Below the pieces are notes generated by a model. It saw only the letters and a list, made by a program, of their open reading frames with translations, was not told where the DNA came from and did no database searches. Of a stretch of DNA of 64,000 nt, positions 46,186 through 54,851 are shown piece by piece (position 1 is the stretch's first letter; every line of letters begins with the position of its first letter). The DNA lies in NCBI GenBank assembly GCA_963732365.1, contig CAVSZC010000001.1, positions 434,001-498,000 of the forward strand. Direction: 5' to 3'. The stretch comes from SR-FBR-E99 sp963732365. GTDB lineage: Bacteria; Bacteroidota; Bacteroidia; Bacteroidales; VadinHA17. The translations under genes and the position numbers were made by a program.

Positions 46186-46280
46186 ATGATTTTAATTGCG
46201 TATTCTTTACCTGAATTATATTGTATATCTCACCTCAACTCGTTAATTTCACCATATCAAATCACCTCTGCCCTTCTGAC

Positions 46281-47750
46281 ATGAATAATACCACCCTGCG
46301 GAATCATATTTTCCCAATTTTTCTTATACCGCTTGCATTCATTTCATGCGGCAAGCCAGCCGGCATCAGGGAGGCCATTCTGACAGATAAAAGCAATTTC
46401 TATTATATTGATCTTAAGGAGTATCCATCCGGCAACAGCTCCCTCCCCGTCGGTATCTTCGATTCTGGCACCGGCGGTCTCTCAACGCTTGATGACATCA
46501 TTGACCATGAGGGCCTCAGAGGCGAGTCATTCACCTTCCTCGGAGACCTGGCAAACATGCCGTACGGAAGCTACGCACTTGAGAACAATACCCCTCTCCT
46601 GATTGAACACATAATGAAAGACGTGCAGTTCCTGCTCGGAGAGAGGTATTATCAGTCTGCCGGTTCACGCGATTATCTTAATGACAAGAGTCCGGTGAAA
46701 GCAATAGTAATTGCATGCAATACAGCTACAGCCTATGGCCTTGACACCATCAGAAAGTTCCTTCAGGATGCAGGGCTTGATATAGGGGTGATCGGGGTTA
46801 TAGATGCCGGAGCGAAGGGGGCATTCGGAAATTTCTCACCCGATGAGAACGGCATCGTAGCAGTGATGGCCACCGACGGCACAGTCAGATCAGGGGCTTA
46901 TCCTGCAACAATTACGTATGTGAAAAACAAGGAGGGACTTACCGGTACTGTACCGGTTTTCCAGCAGGCGGGGATAGGGATTGCCGAGGCAATCGATGAA
47001 AAAAACGAATTTATTGACCGTACTGCCAGCAAACCCAGGCAGGGTTATAAGGGACCGACAGAGACTGGTTCCGGTGAAATGAAGATCGATACGGCCCTGT
47101 GGGAGCGTTATCATTTTGACATGATGAACGGGGCAATGCTTTTCGAGGGAGATACCGCCAACCCATTTAACCTGCAGATCAACTCCGTTGAAAATTATAT
47201 CACCTTTCATCTTGTGACACTGATGGAAAAGATCAGAGCCACGGATGGAGTACAGCCCCTCAATTCCCTGGTTCTCGCCTGCACACATTACCCATTTTTC
47301 ACTGAGACATTCAGAACCACCCTTGCACGACTTAGAGACTTCAAAGAAAACGGGAAATACATATACAGGCCACTCATTGCCGAGGACATGATCATCGTCA
47401 ATCCGGCATCCGTGGTGGCCGGACAGCTATATCAGCACCTGCTTGAAAAAGAGCTGCTGAACAGTTCAGGAAATATTACAGGTGAGTTTTATGTGACCAT
47501 CCCGAATATTAATAATAAGAATGTAATCCTAAATGAAGACGGGTCTTTCACCTATGAGTACAAATATGGCCGGCGGGCCGGAGAGCTACAGGAGTATGTG
47601 AAGTGTGTTCCCTTCAGCCGGTCAGTTTTGCCTGATGATATGCTGCTCCGCCTTGCAGACCAGGTACCAGGGGTCTATGACCTTATGGTGAAATTCAATC
47701 GTGAAAACAGCAAAATGCTCTATCTTGCAGATGAAGAGCGGATTAAATGA
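46281..47750 (+). CDS. Exported lipoprotein of the Asp/Glu racemase family
   Basis: 489 residues from the ATG at 46281, where a signal sequence ends in LAFISC (Cys23). The MurI-type catalytic sites are all present: VGIFDSGTGGLSTL (Asp61, Ser62), ACNTATAYG (Cys146) and LACTHYPFF (Cys334, His336). It is about 200 residues longer than cytoplasmic MurI (usually near 270), with an insertion at about 240-325 and a C-terminal tail. The exported, lipidated form argues against a role in making cytoplasmic D-Glu; it may interconvert glutamate stereoisomers outside the cytoplasm. Followed by an exported C26 hydrolase 37 bp later. Confidence 0.88.
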   Translation: MNNTTLRNHIFPIFLIPLAFISCGKPAGIREAILTDKSNFYYIDLKEYPSGNSSLPVGIFDSGTGGLSTLDDIIDHEGLRGESFTFLGDLANMPYGSYALENNTPLLIEHIMKDVQFLLGERYYQSAGSRDYLNDKSPVKAIVIACNTATAYGLDTIRKFLQDAGLDIGVIGVIDAGAKGAFGNFSPDENGIVAVMATDGTVRSGAYPATITYVKNKEGLTGTVPVFQQAGIGIAEAIDEKNEFIDRTASKPRQGYKGPTETGSGEMKIDTALWERYHFDMMNGAMLFEGDTANPFNLQINSVENYITFHLVTLMEKIRATDGVQPLNSLVLACTHYPFFTETFRTTLARLRDFKENGKYIYRPLIAEDMIIVNPASVVAGQLYQHLLEKELLNSSGNITGEFYVTIPNINNKNVILNEDGSFTYEYKYGRRAGELQEYVKCVPFSRSVLPDDMLLRLADQVPGVYDLMVKFNRENSKMLYLADEERIK

Positions 47751-47787
47751 TAATTACCGGAAACTCTCCCTAAACCAGACATGACCA

Positions 47788-48900
47788 ATGAAAAAAACCT
47801 CACTCTCACTGATCTTTTTACTGATAGCTGCCCTGCTCTATCCCCAGGATTTCTTCCGGGGTGATTTTGACAGTTCAAAAAGCTATGTGATACTTATGAA
47901 TCCGACTGCCGGCAATCTGAAGGTTGTTGATTTTCTTGTAAAAAACGGCCTGCTTAATGTCGATGAGAGTGCCATTGACTTTGTAGGTGTTTATCACACC
48001 AGCCAGGAATATGATTTCTCAAAATCACTGGAATACATCAAAACCAATCAGTTGGAGGGATACTACCTTCACGGGGTAAGCGGAGAACTGAGCGAGAAGA
48101 ACCTTTTCAGGGAGAATGGCTGCACTGAAGATTTCCGGGTGATCTTTGAGAATTCTGTAGGGGTATTCTTCTTCGGGGGAGCGGATATCCCTCCCTCAGT
48201 GTATGGTGAGGAGAACCTGTATTCATCAACCACGGACCCCGGAAGGCATTATTTCGAGGTTAGTTTCCAGTTTCATCTCCTTGGAGGAAGCAGTAATCCT
48301 TCCTTTACCCCTCTTCTGGAAGAAAACCCGGGTTACATGGTGACAGGATTCTGTCTTGGAATGCAGACCATGAATGTCGCAACGGGAGGAACATTGTACC
48401 AGGACATCCCTGCCCAGATTTATGACAGTCATGACGCGGAATCAAACCTTAAGATAGGCCGGTCAAACCTTCATCGCAACTACTGGCAGATTATCAGCGA
48501 TGACAAAGGCCTGATGGGCTTTAACCTGCATCGCATTCAATTCACTGAAAATCAATTCTTCGGGAAAACTGTAAAGTTATCAGGAAAGCTCAGTCCTCTC
48601 ATATTCAGCAGTCATCACCAGTCAGTCAAGGATGTCGGAGCCGGACTGGAAGTTACCGCACTGTCACCTGACGGTAAAGTAATTGAGGGATTGGTCCATA
48701 AGAAATATCCTCATGTCTTCTCGGTTCAGTTCCATCCGGAAGTCCTCAATCTGTATGAAGAAAAAAGCGATTTGAAGCTAAAATTCTCTCCTGGTGATTC
48801 CCCGGAAACAATACATAACATGCTTGACAGTAAGAGTCTTAAGTTTCACAGGCAATATTGGTCACATATCTCCCGCGTAATTGAGGCGCAATCGAAATAA
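47788..48900 (+). CDS. Exported class I glutamine amidotransferase-like hydrolase (peptidase C26)
   Basis: 370 residues with a signal peptide (about 1-20). C26 family (gamma-glutamyl hydrolase / PuuD) motifs: FFGGADIPPSVYGEE, nucleophile Cys189 in GFCLGMQTMN, SSHHQSVKDVG and catalytic His316/Glu318 in QFHPEV. It hydrolyses gamma-glutamyl bonds in family members. Second gene after the exported racemase, suggesting a joint role in gamma-glutamyl polymer or peptide breakdown. Confidence 0.9.
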   Translation: MKKTSLSLIFLLIAALLYPQDFFRGDFDSSKSYVILMNPTAGNLKVVDFLVKNGLLNVDESAIDFVGVYHTSQEYDFSKSLEYIKTNQLEGYYLHGVSGELSEKNLFRENGCTEDFRVIFENSVGVFFFGGADIPPSVYGEENLYSSTTDPGRHYFEVSFQFHLLGGSSNPSFTPLLEENPGYMVTGFCLGMQTMNVATGGTLYQDIPAQIYDSHDAESNLKIGRSNLHRNYWQIISDDKGLMGFNLHRIQFTENQFFGKTVKLSGKLSPLIFSSHHQSVKDVGAGLEVTALSPDGKVIEGLVHKKYPHVFSVQFHPEVLNLYEEKSDLKLKFSPGDSPETIHNMLDSKSLKFHRQYWSHISRVIEAQSK

Positions 48901-48921
48901 AGTAGTCATCAGCGGGCACTA

Positions 48922-48993
48922 GGCAGTCAGCAGTCGGCAGTCGGCAGCAGGTGTGGACTGAGGACTGAAGACTAAGGACTGAAGACTGAAGAC
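48922..48993 (+). repeat. Two heptamer arrays after the C26 gene
   Basis: GGCAGTC, AGCAGTC, GGCAGTC, GGCAGCA (48922-48949), then GGACTGA x2, AGACTAA, GGACTGA, AGACTGA (48955-48989). GGCAGTC is one base off the GGCAGTA unit at the uvrA end. Confidence 0.75.
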
Positions 48994-48996
48994 CCC

Positions 48997-50433
48997 CTAC
49001 AGGGCTTTCACCTCATTTACAAGGTTTTGCAGTGTTCCTTTGGCATCCCCAAAGAGCATGCGCGTCTTGTCATTGAAGAAGAGCATATTCTCTATCGCGG
49101 CATAGCCTTTTCCCATACCACGCTTCATGACTATGATATTCCTTGCATCACGGGCCTTTATTATTGGCATGCCGTAGATAGGGCTGGAAGGATCATCCTC
49201 TGCAGCAGGGTTTACCACGTCATTGGCTCCGATGACTACCAGAACATCCGTATTCGGAAGGTCCGGGTTAATCTCATCGCTCTCGACAAGCTGTTCATAT
49301 GGGACGTCTGCTTCGGCGAGCAGGACGTTCATATGCCCCGGCATACGGCCTGCAACAGGATGGATGGCATATTTCACCTCCACCCCTTTTTCCTCAAGCA
49401 GCTTGTCCAGTTCATGGCATATGTGCTGCGCCTGCGCCACCGCCAGTCCGTAGCCCGGAACAATCACAACCTTCTTTGAATAGCTGAGCAGTACCGCAGC
49501 GTCAGATACCGAAATCTCCTTGACTGTACCTGCCTCTGCTGTACTGGCCTGGCCGCCACCGCCGAATACGCCTACGATAACATTCAGCAGTGACCGGTTC
49601 ATTGCCTTGCACATCAGCACGGTAAGTATGGTACCTGCCGAGCCCACAAGGATACCGCCGGTAAGCATCGCCTGGTTATTGTAGAGAAAGCCTCCCATGG
49701 CTGCCGCAACACCTGTGAAGGAGTTAAGCAGCGAGATGACCACAGGCATGTCGGCACCGCCGATGGGCATGACGAAGAGTACCCCGTATACCACGGCAAT
49801 GGCAAAAATTATGTAAATGAATATTGTAAGCTCACCAGCAGCCTGAACATCCCTGGTCATCACATACGCAACAAGTGCTACTATGACTGCCAGGATTGTC
49901 AGGTTGACAAATTTCATTGCCTTTACCCGCAGGTCGCCGATCCATCCGTCAAGTTTCCCGAAGGCTATCATGCTGCCTGCCCATGAGATTGTCCCTATCA
50001 CAAGGCCAAGAAGGATTGCAAGGACATGACCGTTAGACATACCGCTTGCGGCAATCAGTTCAGGACTCACGTGGGGGAACTCCATCATTGAGATAAGAGC
50101 TGCTGCAGCTCCTCCCATACCGTTGAAGAATGAGACGAGCTGAGGCATTGCGGTCATCCTGACACGCTTTGCAATTACCCATCCGATTACAGTGCCAATG
50201 ACAATTGCACCGATAATAAATCCAATGTTTCCGATAGGCTTTCCCTCTTTCTGGTGAAAGAGGATGGTAGCAACAATGGCCATGATCATACCTATTGCTG
50301 CATAAATATTACCACGGCGGGCCGTCAGAGGGTGGCTCAGCATTTTCAGCCCCAGGATGAAAAGTACAGAGGCAACAACATAAGTAATCTCAAGAATCGA
50401 GATTCCCACAGAAAAGAGAGACAAATCATTCAT
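48997..50433 (-). CDS. pntB: NAD(P) transhydrogenase subunit beta
   Basis: 478 residues; multiple membrane helices in the first 270 residues and the NADP-binding domain III at the C-terminus (VVIVPGYGLAVAQAQH, IGANDVVNPAAEDDP, MKRGMGKGYAAI). Transfers hydride between NADH and NADP+, driven by protons. 33 bp after the alpha2 subunit gene. Confidence 0.96.
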   Translation of the reverse strand: MNDLSLFSVGISILEITYVVASVLFILGLKMLSHPLTARRGNIYAAIGMIMAIVATILFHQKEGKPIGNIGFIIGAIVIGTVIGWVIAKRVRMTAMPQLVSFFNGMGGAAAALISMMEFPHVSPELIAASGMSNGHVLAILLGLVIGTISWAGSMIAFGKLDGWIGDLRVKAMKFVNLTILAVIVALVAYVMTRDVQAAGELTIFIYIIFAIAVVYGVLFVMPIGGADMPVVISLLNSFTGVAAAMGGFLYNNQAMLTGGILVGSAGTILTVLMCKAMNRSLLNVIVGVFGGGGQASTAEAGTVKEISVSDAAVLLSYSKKVVIVPGYGLAVAQAQHICHELDKLLEEKGVEVKYAIHPVAGRMPGHMNVLLAEADVPYEQLVESDEINPDLPNTDVLVVIGANDVVNPAAEDDPSSPIYGMPIIKARDARNIIVMKRGMGKGYAAIENMLFFNDKTRMLFGDAKGTLQNLVNEVKAL

Positions 50434-50466
50434 CGTGCTGATATAATTTTGCGTCAGTGTAACCTG

Positions 50467-50772
50467 TTATTTCTTTTTCTTGAACATTTCAAGCATCCTG
50501 TCTGTCACGACAAATCCTCCTACCACATTGAGTGTACCAAGTACCACTGCGAGGAAGCCCAGGATCATGGCTCCCGTCGTCTCGGCGTGCCCCATGACTA
50601 TAATGGCACCGATTATCACAACACCGTGGATGGCATTTGCCCCAGACATAAGAGGGGTATGAAGTATTGCAGGGACATGGCTGATGACCTCGATGCCAAG
50701 AAATATCGAAAGGATCACCATAAAAATAGCCCCTTTGTTCTCAAGAAAAAACTGAAGAATATTTTCCATCAT
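50467..50772 (-). CDS. pntA2: NAD(P) transhydrogenase subunit alpha, membrane part
   Basis: 101 residues, four hydrophobic stretches with the alpha2 pattern (VISHVPAILHTPLMSGANAIHGVVIIGAI, LNVVGGFVVTDRMLEMF). Separate alpha2 gene as in many split Pnt systems. Overlaps the alpha1 gene by 4 bp. Confidence 0.94.
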   Translation of the reverse strand: MMENILQFFLENKGAIFMVILSIFLGIEVISHVPAILHTPLMSGANAIHGVVIIGAIIVMGHAETTGAMILGFLAVVLGTLNVVGGFVVTDRMLEMFKKKK

Positions 50773-51908
50773 GCTGTCTGTTTAACTTCCAATAACTGTT
50801 TAACTCTCTGGCTTACATATTCTTTATTATGAACTGCAGCCGTCCCTCTGACAATATCATCATTCATGTCAAGCTTCAGATTACCCTCCTTGTCGACCAT
50901 GATCTTCAGAAGGTTGATGACATTGTTTCCGAACATTTTTGATGCATCTGAAGGCATATATGAAGGGTAGTCTGACTTGCCAACAATGGTGACGCCATTC
51001 ACTGTGACGCTCTCACCGTTCCTTGTCAGTTCACAGTTGCCTCCCGTTGATGCTGCAAGGTCGATGATCACTGAGCCTGGCTTCATTGATGCCACTGTTT
51101 CCTTCATGATAAGGAGAGGGGCTCTTTTTCCCGGAATCATGGCAGTTGCAATAATAACATCAGAAGCCATTGCTCTCTGATGTATCAGCTCCGACTGTTT
51201 CTTCCTGAACTCATCTGTCTGTTCAACGGCATATCCTCCTGCTGCCGCGTCCTCCCTGGCACCCTCCACCTCTATAAATTTTCCTCCGAGGCTTTTCACC
51301 TCCTCCTTCACCGCTGAGCGCACGTCAAAGACTTCCACCGATGCTCCAAGCTTCCTTGAGACAGCGATAGCCTGCAGTCCAGCAACACCTGCTCCCAGGA
51401 TAAGCACTTTAGCAGGTTTAATTGTCCCGGCGGCTGACATGAACATAGGAAAGAACCTTGGCAGCATTGAAGCGGCCTCAATGACAGCCTTGTAACCTGA
51501 GACGGTTGCCATGGAGGAGAGGATATCCATCGACTGAGCCCGGGTAGTCCTGGGTATTATGTCGAGGGCCATCACCGTCACCCCCTGCTCTCTCATCCTG
51601 TCAAGCCAGAGGCGGTTCTCGACAGGATTCAGAACGGTGCAAAGTATCTGTCCCTCCGGGAAAACAATTACCTCATCTTCGACAGGAGGATTGACAGTCA
51701 GGAGCATGGCTGACTTTGAGATTACCTCTTTCCTGCCAGCCACGGTTGCCCCCGCAGACTGATATTCCTTGTCTGAAGCGAACGATCTTTCTCCGGCATG
51801 GGTTTCGACAAGTACCTCAATACCCATCTTTTTCAGAATGGCCACCTCGCCCGGCAGCATGGCTACCCGGTTCTCATTCACCGGTTCCCTGAGGATTCCT
51901 GCAATCAT
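50769..51908 (-). CDS. pntA1: NAD(P) transhydrogenase subunit alpha, NAD-binding part
   Basis: 379 residues of the AlaDH/PNT fold: N-terminal REPVNENRVAMLPGEV and the NAD-binding VLILGAGVAGLQAIAVSRKLGASVEVFDVR. First gene of pntA1-A2-B. With zwf and pgl just upstream it points to a local NADPH-supply block. Confidence 0.96.
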   Translation of the reverse strand: MIAGILREPVNENRVAMLPGEVAILKKMGIEVLVETHAGERSFASDKEYQSAGATVAGRKEVISKSAMLLTVNPPVEDEVIVFPEGQILCTVLNPVENRLWLDRMREQGVTVMALDIIPRTTRAQSMDILSSMATVSGYKAVIEAASMLPRFFPMFMSAAGTIKPAKVLILGAGVAGLQAIAVSRKLGASVEVFDVRSAVKEEVKSLGGKFIEVEGAREDAAAGGYAVEQTDEFRKKQSELIHQRAMASDVIIATAMIPGKRAPLLIMKETVASMKPGSVIIDLAASTGGNCELTRNGESVTVNGVTIVGKSDYPSYMPSDASKMFGNNVINLLKIMVDKEGNLKLDMNDDIVRGTAAVHNKEYVSQRVKQLLEVKQTA

Positions 51909-52046
51909 ATATCTGGGATTTGTTGCTGAAGTTCTTAAATGAATGCTAATTGTTCACAATATAATAAACAAGATTATATCCTCCTCCATGTCCATGAAAG
52001 AATTTTATAAATCTGCTATAAAACATTGATGCTTCAGTTTCCGGAA

Positions 52047-52781
52047 TCATAAATTCTTAAGGTTACCTGCCGCGGCTTTGTCAAGCAGCCAGACAAGGTG
52101 GCCCGAAGCAGGATTGACCAGCGAGGCAGGGTATTTTTCGAAGCCGCTTCTCTGTTCTATGATGCGCGATATGATCTCAGCTTTTCCCTTGCCGGTCACC
52201 ATGAACCAGACTTTGGATGCATTATTGATGATCCTTCCTGTTGCAGTGATCCGCTTCTGATTGTCTTCGGGCTTTACAGCAACATCAAAAAGGCGCGGCG
52301 AATTGAAGAGTGATATCGCGGAGGGAAAGATTGAAGCAGTATGTCCGTCATTACCCAGTCCAAGAAGCATCAGGTCAAACTGTGGAGTACCATTATAAAA
52401 CGGCACCACACTGCTTACCAGGTCAGAATACTGGCGTGCCTCAATGGCAGGATCATCTTCCCCCCTGATGCGGAAAATATTTGCATCTGGTATCGGCACA
52501 TTCTGAAGGAGGTTTTCATAAGCCATACGGTAGTTGCTTTCGCTGTCATCAGGAAGAACGCATCTCTCGTCTCCCCAGAAAACAAGCAGCTTCTCCCAGC
52601 TTATCCTGTCAGTATACTTCTCTGATAGGTAACTGAAGAGGTGGAGGGGGGTTGATCCTCCGGAAAGGGCAATGGTATAAAAGTGATCAGGTTCAACCCT
52701 GTCAAGATCCTTGATCAGGATAGTAGCAAAGTTTTGCGCCATCTCATCCGGCGTCTGAAACACTCTGACTGAATGTGACAT
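52047..52781 (-). CDS. pgl: 6-phosphogluconolactonase
   Basis: 244 residues. Signatures TIALSGGSTPLHLFSYL, VFWGDERCVLPDDSESNYRMAYENLL, MLLGLGNDGHTASIFP near residue 145. Second enzyme of the oxidative pentose phosphate pathway. 29 bp after zwf. Confidence 0.95.
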   Translation of the reverse strand: MSHSVRVFQTPDEMAQNFATILIKDLDRVEPDHFYTIALSGGSTPLHLFSYLSEKYTDRISWEKLLVFWGDERCVLPDDSESNYRMAYENLLQNVPIPDANIFRIRGEDDPAIEARQYSDLVSSVVPFYNGTPQFDLMLLGLGNDGHTASIFPSAISLFNSPRLFDVAVKPEDNQKRITATGRIINNASKVWFMVTGKGKAEIISRIIEQRSGFEKYPASLVNPASGHLVWLLDKAAAGNLKNL

Positions 52782-52810
52782 AATCTGGAAAATTCAGGAT
52801 ATAAAACTAA

Positions 52811-54370
52811 TTATAATTCACAATAAATGCCATCATCGGCCAGGTTCTTACAGGGATATCTCCATGTCAGCTCCGGCTGCTCTATTAGCTCGTCTGCCTT
52901 GTCAGGGCCCCATGTGCCTGCAGGATAGCCGTAAACCGGGACCTCATGGTTATCCTGCCACTCCCTGAGGACGGGATCGAGGAAGCTCCAGGCAGCAAGA
53001 ACTGCGTCTGACCGTGTATACAGGGTTGAGTCACCTTTCATGCTGTCATGCAGCAGCCGTTCATATGCTTCAGGTAACCTCTCCTCAGCCAGGTCTGAAT
53101 AATGAAAGTCCATGTTGACATTCTTCACTTTGAAGCCGGCACCCGGAATCTTCACCCCGAACTTGATCAGAATGCCCTCATCAGGCTGTATGCGTATGAT
53201 GAGCTGATTGCATGCCTCGCTAATCCTGCTCTGCGAGAAGAGATAGTGAGGTGTCTGCTTGAAATGTATCACCGCCTCGGTGACACGTGTGGGGAGCCTC
53301 TTGCCTGTCCTGACATAGAAAGGCACACCTCCCCATCTCCAGTTGTCAATATAGAATTTCAGCGCTGCAAAGGTCTCAGTCATTGAATGAGGGTCGACAT
53401 GTTCCTCCTCACGATACCCGTTTAACCACTCTCCCTTGACATGCGCTCCGGTGTACTGACCCCGGATGGCATTCCTGACCACCTCTTCCGGCTTTATGGG
53501 TCTGAATGACTGAAAAACCTTGACAGTCTCGTTCCTGATGGAGTTGGAATCTATCGATGAGGGGGGCTCCATGGCAATAAAACCGACAAGGTGCATCAGA
53601 TGGTTCTGTACCATATCACGGAGAGCACCGGTCTTTTCGTAATACTCACCCCTCATTTCAATGCCAAGGCTCTCAGACGATGTTATCTCAACGTGATGAA
53701 TATAGTTACGGTTCCATAACGGTTCGAAAATTCCGTTCGAGAACCTTGTCACAAGAATATTCTGCACCGTCTCCTTGCCCAGATAGTGATCGATCCTGTA
53801 TATCTGATTCTCATCCCAGCTTTCAAGCAGGGCAGCATTAAGCTTTGCCGCGCTGTCATAGTCCATTCCAAAAGGCTTCTCAATGATCAGCCTCTTCCAT
53901 CCGTCCGACTGATCATTATAGTGATGAGAGGCAAGATGGCGGGGTATCACTTCGTACAACTCAGGCGGAACAGAAAGATAATAGAGAGTATTGCCTCCTG
54001 ATCCGATCTTTTCTCTGAGGCTGGCAAGAGTTGACCGAAGGCAGAGATAGGAATCAACAACGGCAGGATCAACAGGCAGATAATTAAAGGCTTCAGCGAA
54101 CCGGGAAATCCGGCTACGGTCCATGTCACCGATATGAGACATTACGGCATCGCCTATCTCTTCACGGTATGCAGTGTCAGAAATCATGCTTCTACCAGTG
54201 CCTATCACCGCAAATCTTTCCGGAAGAAGATTCTGTGTGTAAAGTGCATACAAGGCTGGCACGATCTTCCTCATGGCGAGGTCTCCTCTCCCTCCGAAGA
54301 TCACAATTATCTGGTTTTCAGGCCTTATCATCCTTTTATAAGTTGACTTTGAATTATTTGTTTGAGACAA
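52811..54370 (-). CDS. zwf: Glucose-6-phosphate 1-dehydrogenase
   Basis: 519 residues. NADP-binding FGGRGDLAMRKIVPALYALY at the start (GG-R-GD in place of the more common GASGD), IEKPFGMDY and the active site RIDHYLGKETVQN near 195. Makes NADPH and 6-phosphogluconolactone. First gene of zwf-pgl. Confidence 0.96.
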   Translation of the reverse strand: MSQTNNSKSTYKRMIRPENQIIVIFGGRGDLAMRKIVPALYALYTQNLLPERFAVIGTGRSMISDTAYREEIGDAVMSHIGDMDRSRISRFAEAFNYLPVDPAVVDSYLCLRSTLASLREKIGSGGNTLYYLSVPPELYEVIPRHLASHHYNDQSDGWKRLIIEKPFGMDYDSAAKLNAALLESWDENQIYRIDHYLGKETVQNILVTRFSNGIFEPLWNRNYIHHVEITSSESLGIEMRGEYYEKTGALRDMVQNHLMHLVGFIAMEPPSSIDSNSIRNETVKVFQSFRPIKPEEVVRNAIRGQYTGAHVKGEWLNGYREEEHVDPHSMTETFAALKFYIDNWRWGGVPFYVRTGKRLPTRVTEAVIHFKQTPHYLFSQSRISEACNQLIIRIQPDEGILIKFGVKIPGAGFKVKNVNMDFHYSDLAEERLPEAYERLLHDSMKGDSTLYTRSDAVLAAWSFLDPVLREWQDNHEVPVYGYPAGTWGPDKADELIEQPELTWRYPCKNLADDGIYCEL

Positions 54371-54788
54371 TACCCTCTTCTATTATTCCCGACAGTCAGC
54401 GATAAACAAATATAGGAAAAGCGGGAAAACATAACAAGCAGTCTTTGCCAAATGTCAGTCCTCCCCTCCTGCTGATACTACAGATCATATACAGCCAGTA
54501 TTTTTTAAACCTCGTAAATCAACAATTGTCCTTTAACCCAATGAAATTCGATGTACATTAAAGGTAGTCCATATATCTCTGTTTATCTGATTGTTATAAA
54601 ATGATCATTTTACTATTGTATATTTATTAAACACCTGTATACTTTTTAAACACCCACCCTATATATCTGTATATATGAATGTTAGCAAATATACTTGAAC
54701 CCGTGTGTTGATTTATTAAACACTTATCCCTTTTTACAAGTTCATCTTTATTTCATTATAATACTGATTATCTGTTTATTACAGCGTT
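54371..54788. other. A/T-rich gene-free region with direct repeats
   Basis: No gene is seen. It contains three copies of the 11-mer TTWTTAAACAC (54624-54634, 54643-54653, 54713-54723); the third is part of the palindrome GTGTT-N9-AACAC (54705-54723). These lie about 90-190 bp upstream of the predicted sigma-54 promoter, a distance suited to enhancer sites for an NtrC-type activator. Confidence 0.5.
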
Positions 54789-54804
54789 TGGCACATTAAT
54801 TGGA
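54789..54804 (+). promoter_or_regulatory. Putative sigma-54 promoter of the redox operon
   Basis: TGGCAC-N5-TTGGA matches the -24/-12 consensus TGGCAC-N5-TTGCA, except that the -12 GC is GG. The predicted start is near 54815 and the first ATG near 54831-54852. A sigma-54 activator gene lies at the far end of the same cluster. Confidence 0.6.
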
Positions 54805-54851
54805 AATCCCCTTTCACATAACCGCATGAAATGAACATTAAATCAATTGAT

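Noticed and set aside
46281..47750. Housekeeping murI
   Set aside because: The lipobox and the large insertions do not fit a cytoplasmic cell-wall enzyme, although the active site matches.
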